Source: Candidatus Methanophagales archaeon ANME-1-THS (GTDB lineage Archaea > Halobacteriota > Syntropharchaeia > Alkanophagales > Methanospirareceae). From it: a DNA stretch of 14,898 nucleotides. Made by a program: the position numbers and the translations under genes. The stretch is taken from contig RXIE01000071.1 of assembly GCA_004212135.1 (NCBI GenBank), positions 1 to 14,898 on the forward strand, given 5' to 3'. Every line of letters begins with the position of its first letter. The stretch's first letter is position 1. The notes below the pieces were generated by a model. That model saw only the letters and a program-made list of their open reading frames with translations. It had not been told where the DNA came from and did not search any database. Of this stretch, positions 1 through 5,420 are shown piece after piece.

Positions 1-25
1 TGTGCAAATCTAAGAAAGGAGATAG

Positions 26-330
26 ATCAAACCCCACATCCTCATCGACGTGGATACGGGGAGAATTCAGCATTACAAGATAATGGATTGGAACGGTTCT
101 GATTCCAGGGAATTACGATTTACCGTAACACGAGCTCGTACCTCGTCTCGCACGGTATCACCGTGCTGCAGCATGAGCGGGATAGAAAATATCCGTGATG
201 CTCTTTCAAGAGTCCCGAGACTGATTTCAAGAGTGCTTCAGAGGGTTTTTGAACGTGTGGGTATTTTAACTACACCTTGAGAGGGAACCTGCCTTTCGTC
301 GCGACGGTAAGAAAGACACAAAGCACAGAT
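26..330 (+). other. Degenerate, unrecognised former coding stretch
   Basis: No intact gene is visible here. Two short protein-like stretches appear in different plus-strand frames. The first, about 32-115, reads ILIDVDTGRIQHYKIMDWNG. The second, about 110-202, includes YLVSHGITVLQHERDRKYP and ends at a TGA. The frame changes between them and stops occur in every frame, which suggests a decayed gene rather than random sequence, but I cannot name the family. A near-identical motif, tttcaagagt, occurs twice between about 205 and 240 and is too short to be a repeat array. The decayed CRISPR genes immediately downstream make a common origin possible; that is inference only. Positions 331-453 hold no gene. 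A T/A-rich stretch near 354-363 could be an old TATA box for the cas1 remnant. Confidence 0.3.
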
Positions 331-453
331 ATACGTGTGGATAAGTAGTACCTAGATTTATATCGCCTATGTTAGAATTATGATTTTACAATGCTAAAAT
401 GTAATATGAGAACCAATATGGACTCATGGATAAAAAACGAAAAGGGCGTAAAA

Positions 454-528
454 ATGCAATTGGTGATTAACATTTATGGATCCTATCTAAGGAAGAAGGG
501 GAATCGTTCTTTGGTGAGAAAAGAGAAA
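454..528 (+). pseudogene. cas1: N-terminal fragment of CRISPR integrase Cas1
   Basis: About 25 codons from the ATG at 454 read MQLVINIYGSYLRKKGNRSL, then VRKEK. This matches the first beta-hairpin region of Cas1, typically a D-x-x-G-x-x-L-x-x-x-x-x-x-F/L-x-V pattern. Cas1 is the metal-dependent integrase that inserts spacers with Cas2. Full-length Cas1 is about 300-340 residues, so more than 90 percent is missing, including the catalytic Glu/His/Asp residues. The reading frame then passes directly into cas4 sequence in another frame. The junction lies between about 515 and 530, where the short A/G-rich run makes the exact breakpoint impossible to place. The fragment cannot be functional. The assignment rests on a short but characteristic motif. 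Confidence 0.6.
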
Positions 529-817
529 CAAGTTCGCGGAGTTCAAGGATACGGTGTTCAGGACGCACCGGTATCAGTCTGCGTTATACGGGTTGATGAT
601 TGCAGACGCTTGCGGTGTTAAGGTGAAACGAGGGTTTGTCTGTTATACGAGGAGTAATCAGCTGGTGAAGGAAGTTAACCTTCGTGAGAAGGATTTTGAA
701 CGCGCATGAGCGCTGGTGAATGACGTGTTGGAAATCATACAGGAAGGCTTTTATCCTGAGGTAATGATGTATAAGGCAAGGTGCGTGGACTGCACGTTCC
801 GGAATATGTACGTGTGA
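518..817 (+). pseudogene. cas4: Truncated, stop-interrupted CRISPR nuclease Cas4
   Basis: Reading from 518 gives about 98 codons that match the C-terminal two-thirds of Cas4, a RecB-family Fe-S exonuclease that trims prespacers. Visible landmarks are the nuclease E-x-K motif (AEFK, about 536-547), the HRYQSALYGLM segment with the Q-x-x-x-Y motif, the GVKVKRGFVCYTR strand, and the terminal cluster segment ARCVDCTF with its C-x2-C. The last cluster cysteine, normally a few residues further on, appears replaced by Tyr in RNMYV. The N-terminal third with the first cysteine and early catalytic motifs is absent. An in-frame TGA at 707-709 splits the remainder. It is therefore a pseudogene. A cas1 start followed by a cas4 end fits a deletion within a cas1-cas2-cas4 order, as seen in some type I-A loci. 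Confidence 0.72.
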
Positions 818-834
818 GTGGAGAGAGAGAGTGA

Positions 835-1231
835 GTGAAGATAGAAATACCACAGTATCATGATTGGTGGTTCGATAATGCGATAGAATTCTTAGAACAC
901 TTGTTAGAAGAACTTGATGTAAATGTGGAATGGGGAGCGGGTATTGTATTTGATGCTTTAGGTGATGAGCAACTAGAGCGGTTAACAGATGAAATCGAGC
1001 GGTTTTCGGAATTGATTTTAAACTGAAATATCAGAGAATACGCGATGAAATAATCCCTGAAATGAGAAATAGAGCGTATTTACCTATAATGCATAAAGTA
1101 CATCGCTATAGAGAGGATGTTGATGCTGATTTAGGGTCGAAGAGGCTAATCCACTAAAACAAGGTATTCGCTCTTACTTGCGCTATCAGATGCGCGAAAA
1201 GAACTTCTATTCATTCACGACTATAAAATAA
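835..1231 (+). pseudogene. Frameshifted gene, possibly CRISPR Cas8-like large subunit fragment
   Basis: The first segment starts at a GTG (835), 17 bases after the cas4 remnant, and runs to a TGA at 1024-1026. It encodes an acidic 63-residue peptide beginning MKIEIPQYHDWWFDNAIEFL. Coding-like sequence continues in a second frame (about 1020-1157, containing IIPEMRNRAYLPIMHKVHRY). It then continues in a third frame (about 1142-1231, containing LKQGIRSYLRYQMREKNFYS), ending at a TAA. At least two frameshifts are therefore needed to join it, and the product is shorter than any Cas8. The W-W/F-x-N-A start followed by a long helix loosely resembles the N-terminus of Cas8a/Cst1-type proteins, and its position next to cas remnants supports this. 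The family call is weak; that the gene is broken is better supported. Confidence 0.4.
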
Positions 1232-1270
1232 TACCGTGCTGCCAACATCTGTTCTTAATCACCGCTCACT

Positions 1271-1285
1271 GTAAAAAAGGAAAGA
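1271..1285 (-). terminator. T-tract terminator after rpoK
   Basis: Read on the minus strand, about 30-45 bases after the rpoK stop, the sequence is gatctttccttttttac. Archaeal RNA polymerase terminates at runs of T without needing a hairpin. This is the first clear T-run after the ribosomal operon, so it is a plausible operon end. No strong stem is visible beside it. Confidence 0.5.
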
Positions 1286-1312
1286 TCACGCACACAGAAC
1301 CAAAATTTCAGA

Positions 1313-1501
1313 TCAATCCCGTCTTTTTACGGTTATCGGAACAACACCTTTCTCAAATTCCTCAATCGCGATCTCTATCGGGTCGAGTTCGTCCGTTTCA
1401 ATGAGCACCGGAGCACCCATGGCGATCTGAAGCGCCCGTGCACCGATGATCCGTGCTTTCTCGTATTTCGTATACTTATTCTGTTCCTTCTCTTCTGTCA
1501 C
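1313..1501 (-). CDS. rpoK: DNA-directed RNA polymerase subunit K (Rpo6)
   Basis: This is the small RNA polymerase subunit homologous to bacterial omega and eukaryotic Rpb6, which clamps the largest subunit during assembly. The 62-residue product carries the family core: KYTKYEKARIIGARALQIAM, then GAPVLIE, and the C-terminal DPIEIAIEEFEKGVVPITVK. That is nearly the whole length of archaeal Rpo6. I chose the GTG at 1501 because gagggggat lies just upstream at a normal Shine-Dalgarno distance. An in-frame GTG at 1528 would add nine residues with a poorer ribosome binding site. It is the last gene of the rpl18e-rpl13-rps9-rpoN operon, separated from rpoN only by a tRNA gene, an arrangement in keeping with the conserved archaeal order. 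Confidence 0.93.
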   Translation of the reverse strand: MTEEKEQNKYTKYEKARIIGARALQIAMGAPVLIETDELDPIEIAIEEFEKGVVPITVKRRD

Positions 1502-1542
1502 CGAGATCCCCCTCAACCTTTCCTTCACTCACCACAGGAGAA

Positions 1543-1617
1543 TGGGGTTGCTGAGATTTGAACTCAGGTCTCGGCGTCCCGAACGCCGAAGGATAGACCT
1601 GGCTACCCTACAACCCC
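1543..1617 (-). tRNA. tRNA-Pro (anticodon CGG)
   Basis: Folding the minus strand gives a complete cloverleaf. The acceptor stem GGGGTTG pairs with CAACCCC over 7 bp. The D-arm is GGGT/ATCC around a loop containing GG. The anticodon stem CGGCG pairs with CGCCG around the loop TTCGGGA, so the anticodon is CGG. The variable region is short. The T stem CTGAG pairs with CTCAG around TTCAAAT. The discriminator is A, no CCA is encoded and no intron is present. A G1-C72 pair with A73 fits archaeal tRNA-Pro. The 5' end lies two bases after the rpoN stop codon and the 3' end about 40 bases before the rpoK start. It therefore probably matures from the ribosomal operon transcript, by RNase P and tRNase Z cleavage. 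Confidence 0.93.
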
Positions 1618-1619
1618 GC

Positions 1620-1805
1620 TTATTCATACGGCGCAACCTCATCGAGCAACTCCGCATGCGTGAGCAGCATCCGCCGACAGCAATACCGGTGTAATCCCAG
1701 CTCATCGAGCACCTTGCCCGGTTCCTCGTACTTGATCCGCTCCTTATACTCGTCCCAAACGTCTGATATAACTTTGCCGCAGGTATAACACCTGATAGGA
1801 ATCAT
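1620..1805 (-). CDS. rpoN: DNA-directed RNA polymerase subunit N (Rpo10)
   Basis: This 61-residue zinc-binding RNA polymerase subunit is homologous to eukaryotic Rpb10 and sits in the Rpo3/Rpo11 assembly platform. The product starts MIPIRCYTCGKVISDVWDEY and has the diagnostic pair of metal-binding elements: C-x2-C at residues 6-9, and the adjacent cysteines with Arg (CCRR) at residues 42-45, followed by the MLLTH segment. Length and sequence match the family throughout. It starts 6 bases after the rps9 stop, so it is translated from the same message. The following tRNA-Pro begins two bases after its TAA. Confidence 0.96.
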   Translation of the reverse strand: MIPIRCYTCGKVISDVWDEYKERIKYEEPGKVLDELGLHRYCCRRMLLTHAELLDEVAPYE

Positions 1806-1811
1806 GCACCT

Positions 1812-2243
1812 TCACCGATACGACTTCTGCCGTTTCGCGCGCGCACCCTTTGCATCAAACTTCTTCGGCTCTTTATTCCGCATGTCGCTGACCAGCAGGG
1901 TTCGATCATAGCCCAGATAAGCTTCCTTGAGTTCGTCATTCTCACTCCACGCCACTAGCCCGCGTGCAATCGCCGTGCGAGCCGCCTCCGCCTGGCCCAT
2001 ATAACCGCCGCCGCGCACATTGACCTCTATATCAATGCCCTCAATACTACGATCAAGATACTGGGCAGCAATAACAAACGGTTCTGATATCTTTACCCGT
2101 ACTACTTCTGGTTCTAAGACCTCCAGCGGTCTCTTGTTGATTCGTACCGCGCCTTTACCCTCCTGTATCGTAACTCGTGCAACCGCAGTCTTCCGCTTCC
2201 CCAGCTCGTTTACCACCTTCTTTACCTTTGTTTTGGTGCCCAT
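1812..2243 (-). CDS. rps9: 30S ribosomal protein uS9
   Basis: This small-subunit protein sits on the 30S head, with its C-terminal tail reaching towards the P-site tRNA anticodon. Landmarks are the N-terminal NELGKRKTAVAR segment, the central glycine-rich VNVRGGGYMGQAEAARTAIA segment and the basic tail ARAKRQKSYR, whose final Ser-Tyr-Arg is characteristic. At 143 residues it is slightly longer than most archaeal homologues because of the start used. The ATG at 2243 overlaps the end of rpl13 by 22 bases and has ggtgag upstream. A GTG at 2216 would give a more typical 134-residue protein, so the start is uncertain by nine codons. The overlap suggests translational coupling to rpl13. Confidence 0.95.
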   Translation of the reverse strand: MGTKTKVKKVVNELGKRKTAVARVTIQEGKGAVRINKRPLEVLEPEVVRVKISEPFVIAAQYLDRSIEGIDIEVNVRGGGYMGQAEAARTAIARGLVAWSENDELKEAYLGYDRTLLVSDMRNKEPKKFDAKGARAKRQKSYR

Positions 2244-2665
2244 CCTAACTTCTCACTCACCTCTCCGACCGTCACATACGTGCGAGCTAATCGTTCAGCC
2301 TCGGCATCTTCAAGGGTTCTTCGCTCCACCGTTTTATATTCTTCAGGTACGCCCAGATAAACCTTCAGTCGTGAGAACGCTTCTCGTCCCTTCGCCTGCT
2401 TGTACGGAAGCATACCGCGTATCGTTCGCTTCACAATACGGTCAGGCATTTTGGGATAGTAAGGCCCCTGCTCCGGTGAGCCTCGGTCCCTCCGCCTTTT
2501 GTATTCTTTGAAGAGCTGCTCTTTTGAGCCGCTTATCACCACGCCTTCCGCGTTCACAATCACGATTTCCCTATCCTTTTCGGTGAGCAGCCGCTTCGCC
2601 ACGGTACTCGCCAATCTCCCCAGGATAAGCCCGTCCCCATCGATTACCTCTATTTTCCCACTCAT
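2222..2665 (-). CDS. rpl13: 50S ribosomal protein uL13
   Basis: A large-subunit protein that binds early-assembling 23S rRNA. The 147-residue product has the L13 hallmarks: an N-terminal IDGDGLILGRLAS segment, the VVISGSKEQL loop and the central RTIRGMLPYKQAKGREAF segment. These match the GML-P-x-K-x-x-x-G-R-x-A-F signature of the family. It lies 55 bases after rpl18e and overlaps rps9, the usual archaeal order. The gap upstream contains a short cttttt/aaaaag inverted repeat and only a weak Shine-Dalgarno sequence, so its translation may depend partly on readthrough from rpl18e; that is inference. Confidence 0.96.
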   Translation of the reverse strand: MSGKIEVIDGDGLILGRLASTVAKRLLTEKDREIVIVNAEGVVISGSKEQLFKEYKRRRDRGSPEQGPYYPKMPDRIVKRTIRGMLPYKQAKGREAFSRLKVYLGVPEEYKTVERRTLEDAEAERLARTYVTVGEVSEKLGWAPKQR

Positions 2666-2720
2666 CGTCTCTTTTTGGATGAAACTTTTTGCTAAAAAGG
2701 TTTAGCGCTCAAACATTCCA

Positions 2721-3080
2721 TTACGTGATGATCTTTACCCCTGACCCTTTCGGGTTACTTGCCATCAAGTCCTCGATGCTCAGGCACTTACCGCTCGAGC
2801 TGATCTTATCAATTGCCTTTTTACTGAAGGCCAACGCAGCTACCGTAACCGGCTTCTCAATCGTGCCGGTACTCAGCACCTTACCCGGGACGACGATGGT
2901 ATCATTCGCCTGTGCATATCTATTGATCTTACTCAGATTGACCTCCGCGTAATGCCTTCGCGGCTTCTCTAAGCGCTCCGCTAGATCCTTCCAGAGTGGC
3001 GCGCCGCGCTCGTGTGCAACCCGCTTCAAATCTGCAATCAACTGCACAATCCTCGGATTCGTCTTTTCTCTTCTTCTCAT
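2721..3080 (-). CDS. rpl18e: 50S ribosomal protein eL18
   Basis: An archaeal/eukaryotic-type large-subunit protein structurally related to bacterial L15. The 119-residue product begins MRRREKTNPRIVQLIADLKR. It contains the family segments WKDLAERLEKPRRHYAEVNL (about residues 30-49), INRYAQANDTIVVPGKVLST (about 52-71) and the C-terminal glycine-rich NPKGSGVKIIT. It is the first gene of the operon running through rpl13, rps9, rpoN, tRNA-Pro and rpoK. A TATA-like element lies about 50-60 bases upstream of its ATG, with a purine-rich leader ending gcggaagag just before the start. Confidence 0.95.
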   Translation of the reverse strand: MRRREKTNPRIVQLIADLKRVAHERGAPLWKDLAERLEKPRRHYAEVNLSKINRYAQANDTIVVPGKVLSTGTIEKPVTVAALAFSKKAIDKISSSGKCLSIEDLMASNPKGSGVKIIT

Positions 3081-3090
3081 CTCTTCCGCT

Positions 3091-3109
3091 TTCGCCTTCG
3101 CCCTTCGCC
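3091..3109 (-). repeat. Three-copy GGCGAA repeat in the rpl18e leader
   Basis: On the minus strand, the untranslated leader before rpl18e contains ggcgaa three times, two directly adjacent and one separated by a single g. It continues into a similar aagcggaag. It lies between the inferred transcription start and the ATG, and could act as extended purine-rich ribosome binding sequence or simply reflect local slippage. Confidence 0.6.
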
Positions 3110-3130
3110 TTTGGAAGGTTAGCGATACCT

Positions 3131-3140
3131 CCTTATAAAG
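3131..3140 (-). promoter_or_regulatory. TATA box of the ribosomal/RNAP operon
   Basis: The minus strand reads ctttataagg here, a good archaeal TATA element, about 50 bases upstream of the rpl18e ATG. Transcription would start roughly 25 bases downstream, near 3105-3112, giving a leader of about 30 bases. It lies between the taw3 stop and rpl18e, so the ribosomal operon probably has its own promoter even though taw3 is upstream on the same strand. Confidence 0.55.
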
Positions 3141-3213
3141 GCTTTATCCATAAAATTCTTCATGCAGGCACCGGGATTGAGCGCCGCTTTCAATCTTTTC
3201 ACAGGAAGAAGAA

Positions 3214-3795
3214 TCACGTGAGCTCATGCAACCCGGAGCACAACCGCTGTAATTTCTCCTTGCCTCGTTTGAGCATGAAATTCGACTTCGACAGGATGAA
3301 TTCCAGATGCACCTCGCTGCAGAGCATGCGGCCATCAGTCGCCAGCGGCACGTCCATCCGTTCCGTGCTCAGTATCTCCACCACCACCTTCCCATCATGC
3401 TCTGCAATCGCCTTTATACCGCTGTATTTGAACCCGGATTCAAGTGCTATCCGTAACAACGCCGTTGCCATTCCCAAATTCCTGCACGCCACATGCACAA
3501 TCGGCGATTGCGTTATGAACCATACCTCGCCGTTTCTGGAAGGAGCCGCACTATGTATCGCCTCTAAGACCTCCTCCTTCCGTACCGGACGATGCCACTT
3601 GCCCAGAAACACCGCCTCTCGTTTAGCACCGATCTCCGGTATGAGGATCACCACGATTCGGCCTGAGCAACTGCTCGTGGTAAAGTAATCGTCGAGCTCA
3701 TTGAGCCGCTGAAGCAGCTCCTCCACCTCTCCATCCGCACCACGTCGCTCCAGGCGCTCGAGCGCCCGCTTCTTCTCATTATCAAATACCGACAT
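3214..3795 (-). CDS. taw3: tRNA(Phe) wybutosine-synthesis methyltransferase Taw3
   Basis: This TYW3/Taw3 family enzyme is expected to methylate the tricyclic base at position 37 of tRNA-Phe using S-adenosylmethionine, in the archaeal wyosine pathway. The 193-residue product, the usual length, shows the family signatures in order. They are the substrate-loop motif YFTTSSCSGR (about residues 37-46), the conserved Lys-Trp-His in FLGKWHRP (about 63-70), and WFITQSPIVHVACRNLGMA (about 92-110). The AALRIALESGFKYSG-type segment follows. It is transcribed away from the antiporter operon. A TATA-like element some 30 bases before the ATG implies a very short leader or a leaderless mRNA. No other wyosine gene is visible in the window. 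Confidence 0.93.
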   Translation of the reverse strand: MSVFDNEKKRALERLERRGADGEVEELLQRLNELDDYFTTSSCSGRIVVILIPEIGAKREAVFLGKWHRPVRKEEVLEAIHSAAPSRNGEVWFITQSPIVHVACRNLGMATALLRIALESGFKYSGIKAIAEHDGKVVVEILSTERMDVPLATDGRMLCSEVHLEFILSKSNFMLKRGKEKLQRLCSGLHELT

Positions 3796-3810
3796 TGTAT
3801 TCCCAGATCA

Positions 3811-3843
3811 AAAACCGAAAATAATTTATATAGCCTCGGTTTT
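3811..3843. promoter_or_regulatory. Shared divergent promoter with inverted repeat
   Basis: Only 65 bases separate the divergent starts of taw3 (3795) and mrpF (3861). At 3825-3832 lies tttatata, which reads as a TATA element in both directions: about 30 bases from each start codon. It is flanked by a perfect 8-base inverted repeat, aaaaccga (3811-3818) and tcggtttt (3836-3843), centred on the TATA element. That symmetry could be an operator or simply paired BRE-like sequences for the two directions. Both genes would have very short leaders. Confidence 0.5.
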
Positions 3844-3860
3844 AAATCATAAAATAGACA

Positions 3861-4130
3861 ATGATCATACCTTTTCTCGTTATCGGCATAATAATTGCAT
3901 GCACCATATTAATATCCGCCTATCGGATGATCTTCGGACCCGGAACCTTCAATCGTATCGCCGCTGCGAATGTGATTGGAACAAAAGCAATCGTGCTCTT
4001 AATTATCGTGGGCTATATCATCGAACGACCGCATTTCGTTGATATCGCGCTCATGTATGCGGTACTGAGCTTTGTTGGCACGATAATCTTTGCCAAATAT
4101 CTGGAGAGGGGAGAACTATGCTCACCGTAG
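3861..4130 (+). CDS. mrpF: Mrp/Mbh-type antiporter subunit F
   Basis: A small membrane subunit of the Mrp family Na+/H+ antiporter, equivalent to MbhB of membrane-bound hydrogenases. The 89-residue product has three predicted membrane helices (about residues 3-22, 36-55 and 60-78). It carries the MrpF signature around residues 22-42: a Tyr-Arg followed by GPGTFNRIAAANVIGTKAI, close to the canonical G-P-x-x-x-D-R-x-x-x-x-x-x-x-G segment. Asn replaces the usual Asp in TFNRI. It is the first gene of the antiporter locus, placed just downstream of the divergent promoter, and overlaps mrpG by 13 bases. Confidence 0.9.
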   Translation: MIIPFLVIGIIIACTILISAYRMIFGPGTFNRIAAANVIGTKAIVLLIIVGYIIERPHFVDIALMYAVLSFVGTIIFAKYLERGELCSP

Positions 4131-4591
4131 ATATCGTCGCAATCGGATTAATGGCTGTGGGTGCTTTCGTTATGCTCACTGGTATGCTTAACATCATGAA
4201 ATTCCGGGATTTTTATATCGGGATAGCGGGCATAACCTTCATCATTGGGGTAATCCTTGCAGTCGCGCTCGGAAGGAGAGGCATCGTCGATACGCTCGCG
4301 GTACTATTTCTGGCTGCCGGGGCATTCTTTATTATTACCGGCGTCATTGGCTTACTCAAATTCCCGGACTTTTATACCCGGCTCCACGCCACCGGGAAGT
4401 GTGATACCGTCGGACAGATTTTCATCGTCGTCGGTTGTATGATTTACTCCGGACTTAGTTTAATCTCAGTAAAGCTCTTCTTCGTCGCGGCTTTCTACCT
4501 GTTAGCATACCCTTCGGCTACGCATGCGATCATGAAAGCTGCGTATGCTACCGGTCTGAAGCCCTGGAAGAAGGGCGATCCGAGGATGTGA
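4118..4591 (+). CDS. mrpG: Antiporter subunit G with internal N-terminal repeat
   Basis: The C-terminal part (about residues 57-157) is a complete MrpG/MbhC subunit. It has a first helix, the signature LLKFPDFYTRLHATGKCDTV (about 79-98) and further helices ending PSATHAIMKAAY. The protein is 157 residues rather than the usual 100-120 because of an N-terminal extension. That extension holds another copy of the first helix plus the KF-x-DFY motif: residues 11-33 align with 64-86 with about 11 of 23 identities. The N-terminal copy lacks the R-L-H-A-x-x-K continuation. It overlaps mrpF by 13 bases and is followed by mrpE, whose Shine-Dalgarno sequence aaggagg begins at the last base of the mrpG stop codon. 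Confidence 0.88.
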   Translation: MLTVDIVAIGLMAVGAFVMLTGMLNIMKFRDFYIGIAGITFIIGVILAVALGRRGIVDTLAVLFLAAGAFFIITGVIGLLKFPDFYTRLHATGKCDTVGQIFIVVGCMIYSGLSLISVKLFFVAAFYLLAYPSATHAIMKAAYATGLKPWKKGDPRM

Positions 4592-4606
4592 AGGAGGAAA
4601 GAGATA

Positions 4607-5146
4607 GTGGAGAGAAAAGATATGCGAGGAAGTGGAAAGGCGTTCTCAATGCTTATAACCTTTTGCGTGGCGCTCATGTTCTGGGTGCTTCTCTCAGCTT
4701 GGAATATTTATCTCATCGGGCATTACGACCTTTTCAGGTTGATAAGAGGCATTATTGTCGCGTTGATCGTTACGATTACCGTACACGAGCTCTTTATCTC
4801 CGAGCAGGCGGAGAAGGTGTTCTTGAAATTTCAACGGTGGCTCCGGTATATCACGTGGGAGATCTGGCAGATCATATTAGCAGCGATTGATGTCGCAGCT
4901 CGTGTCCTCGGGCTCAGGCCGATAGATCCCCGAATCATCGAGTTTGAGACCACGTTACGAAGTGACCGCGCTCTCACAACCTTTGCGGATTCCATCACCT
5001 TAACCCCGGGAACGATCACGATCTATGTCGAGCCTGAGACCGGGAAGTACACCGTGCATGCAATATCAAAGGAGCCAGCAGACGCCCTTACCGTGGACCA
5101 GACCATGCAGAGGAAGGTGGGATATGTATTCATGGAGGAGGGATAG
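4607..5146 (+). CDS. mrpE: Mrp/Mbh-type antiporter subunit E
   Basis: The MrpE (MNHE family) subunit, equivalent to MbhA. It helps build the antiporter complex, and in Mbh it sits at the end of the membrane arm. The 179-residue product starts with a short basic tail, then two membrane helices (about residues 12-33 and 42-60). The C-terminal domain follows and contains the family signature FADSITLTPGTITIYVEPET (about 124-143), close to the canonical N-S-I-T-L-T-P-G-T. The GTG start at 4607 is chosen because aaggagg lies at 4591-4597 with a 9-base spacer. A longer reading in another frame here does not resemble a protein. The end of the protein is charged and lies 18 bases before the next gene. 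Confidence 0.9.
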   Translation: MERKDMRGSGKAFSMLITFCVALMFWVLLSAWNIYLIGHYDLFRLIRGIIVALIVTITVHELFISEQAEKVFLKFQRWLRYITWEIWQIILAAIDVAARVLGLRPIDPRIIEFETTLRSDRALTTFADSITLTPGTITIYVEPETGKYTVHAISKEPADALTVDQTMQRKVGYVFMEEG

Positions 5147-5164
5147 AGGAGGTGAAAGAGATAC

Positions 5165-5416
5165 ATGATCGTTCCAATTGACTTCGTACTCTTATTTTTC
5201 CTCCTGGTGACTGCGATAGCTGCGATAACGCTGAAGGATCTGTTCGCTGCGATCGTCCTCCTCGGCGCGTATAGTTTTATCATGGCAAATATGTGGCTGC
5301 AACTGGGCGCCTCGGATGTCGCCTTCACTGAGGCGGCGGTCGGTGCAGGCACTTCAACGGCGCTCATGGTCGCTGCGTTGTCACGATTATCGAGAAAAGC
5401 GAGGTGGGAGAAATAA
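5165..5416 (+). CDS. MbhD-like antiporter subunit (DUF4040)
   Basis: This 83-residue membrane protein corresponds to MbhD and to a C-terminal segment of bacterial MrpA. Three helices are visible. The diagnostic stretch is in the second half, where LGASDVAFTEAAVGAGTSTA is followed by LMVAAL, matching the D-V-A-x-T-E-A-x-V-G-A-G signature. The Glu in TEAAVGAG lies in the family's conserved membrane-embedded ion path. It is preceded by ggaggtgaaagag, a suitable Shine-Dalgarno region, and ends four bases before the MbhE-like gene. Finding MbhD and MbhE as separate genes rather than as the tail of a long MrpA is the archaeal Mbh/Mbs-type arrangement. Confidence 0.87.
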   Translation: MIVPIDFVLLFFLLVTAIAAITLKDLFAAIVLLGAYSFIMANMWLQLGASDVAFTEAAVGAGTSTALMVAALSRLSRKARWEK

Positions 5417-5420
5417 GCAC

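Noticed and set aside
200..245. Short repeated motif tttcaagagt suggesting a CRISPR array near the cas remnants
   Set aside because: There are only two copies of about ten bases, with irregular spacing and no repeat of 25-37 bases anywhere in 1-1300.
584..853. Minus-strand reading frame of 89 codons across the cas4 remnant
   Set aside because: It is the antisense of clear Cas4 sequence, has low-complexity composition and matches nothing I recognise.
2020..2511. Long plus-strand frame over rps9/rpl13
   Set aside because: It is a shadow of two well-identified ribosomal protein genes on the other strand.
2680..2705. cttttt/aaaaag hairpin between rpl18e and rpl13 as a terminator
   Set aside because: It lies inside a conserved operon with a three-base loop and all-A/T stem. 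It is more likely composition than a real stop signal.
2996..3688. 230-codon plus-strand frame over rpl18e leader and taw3
   Set aside because: It is antisense to taw3, which has all its family motifs. The translation is Ser/Arg/Pro-rich, without domain character.
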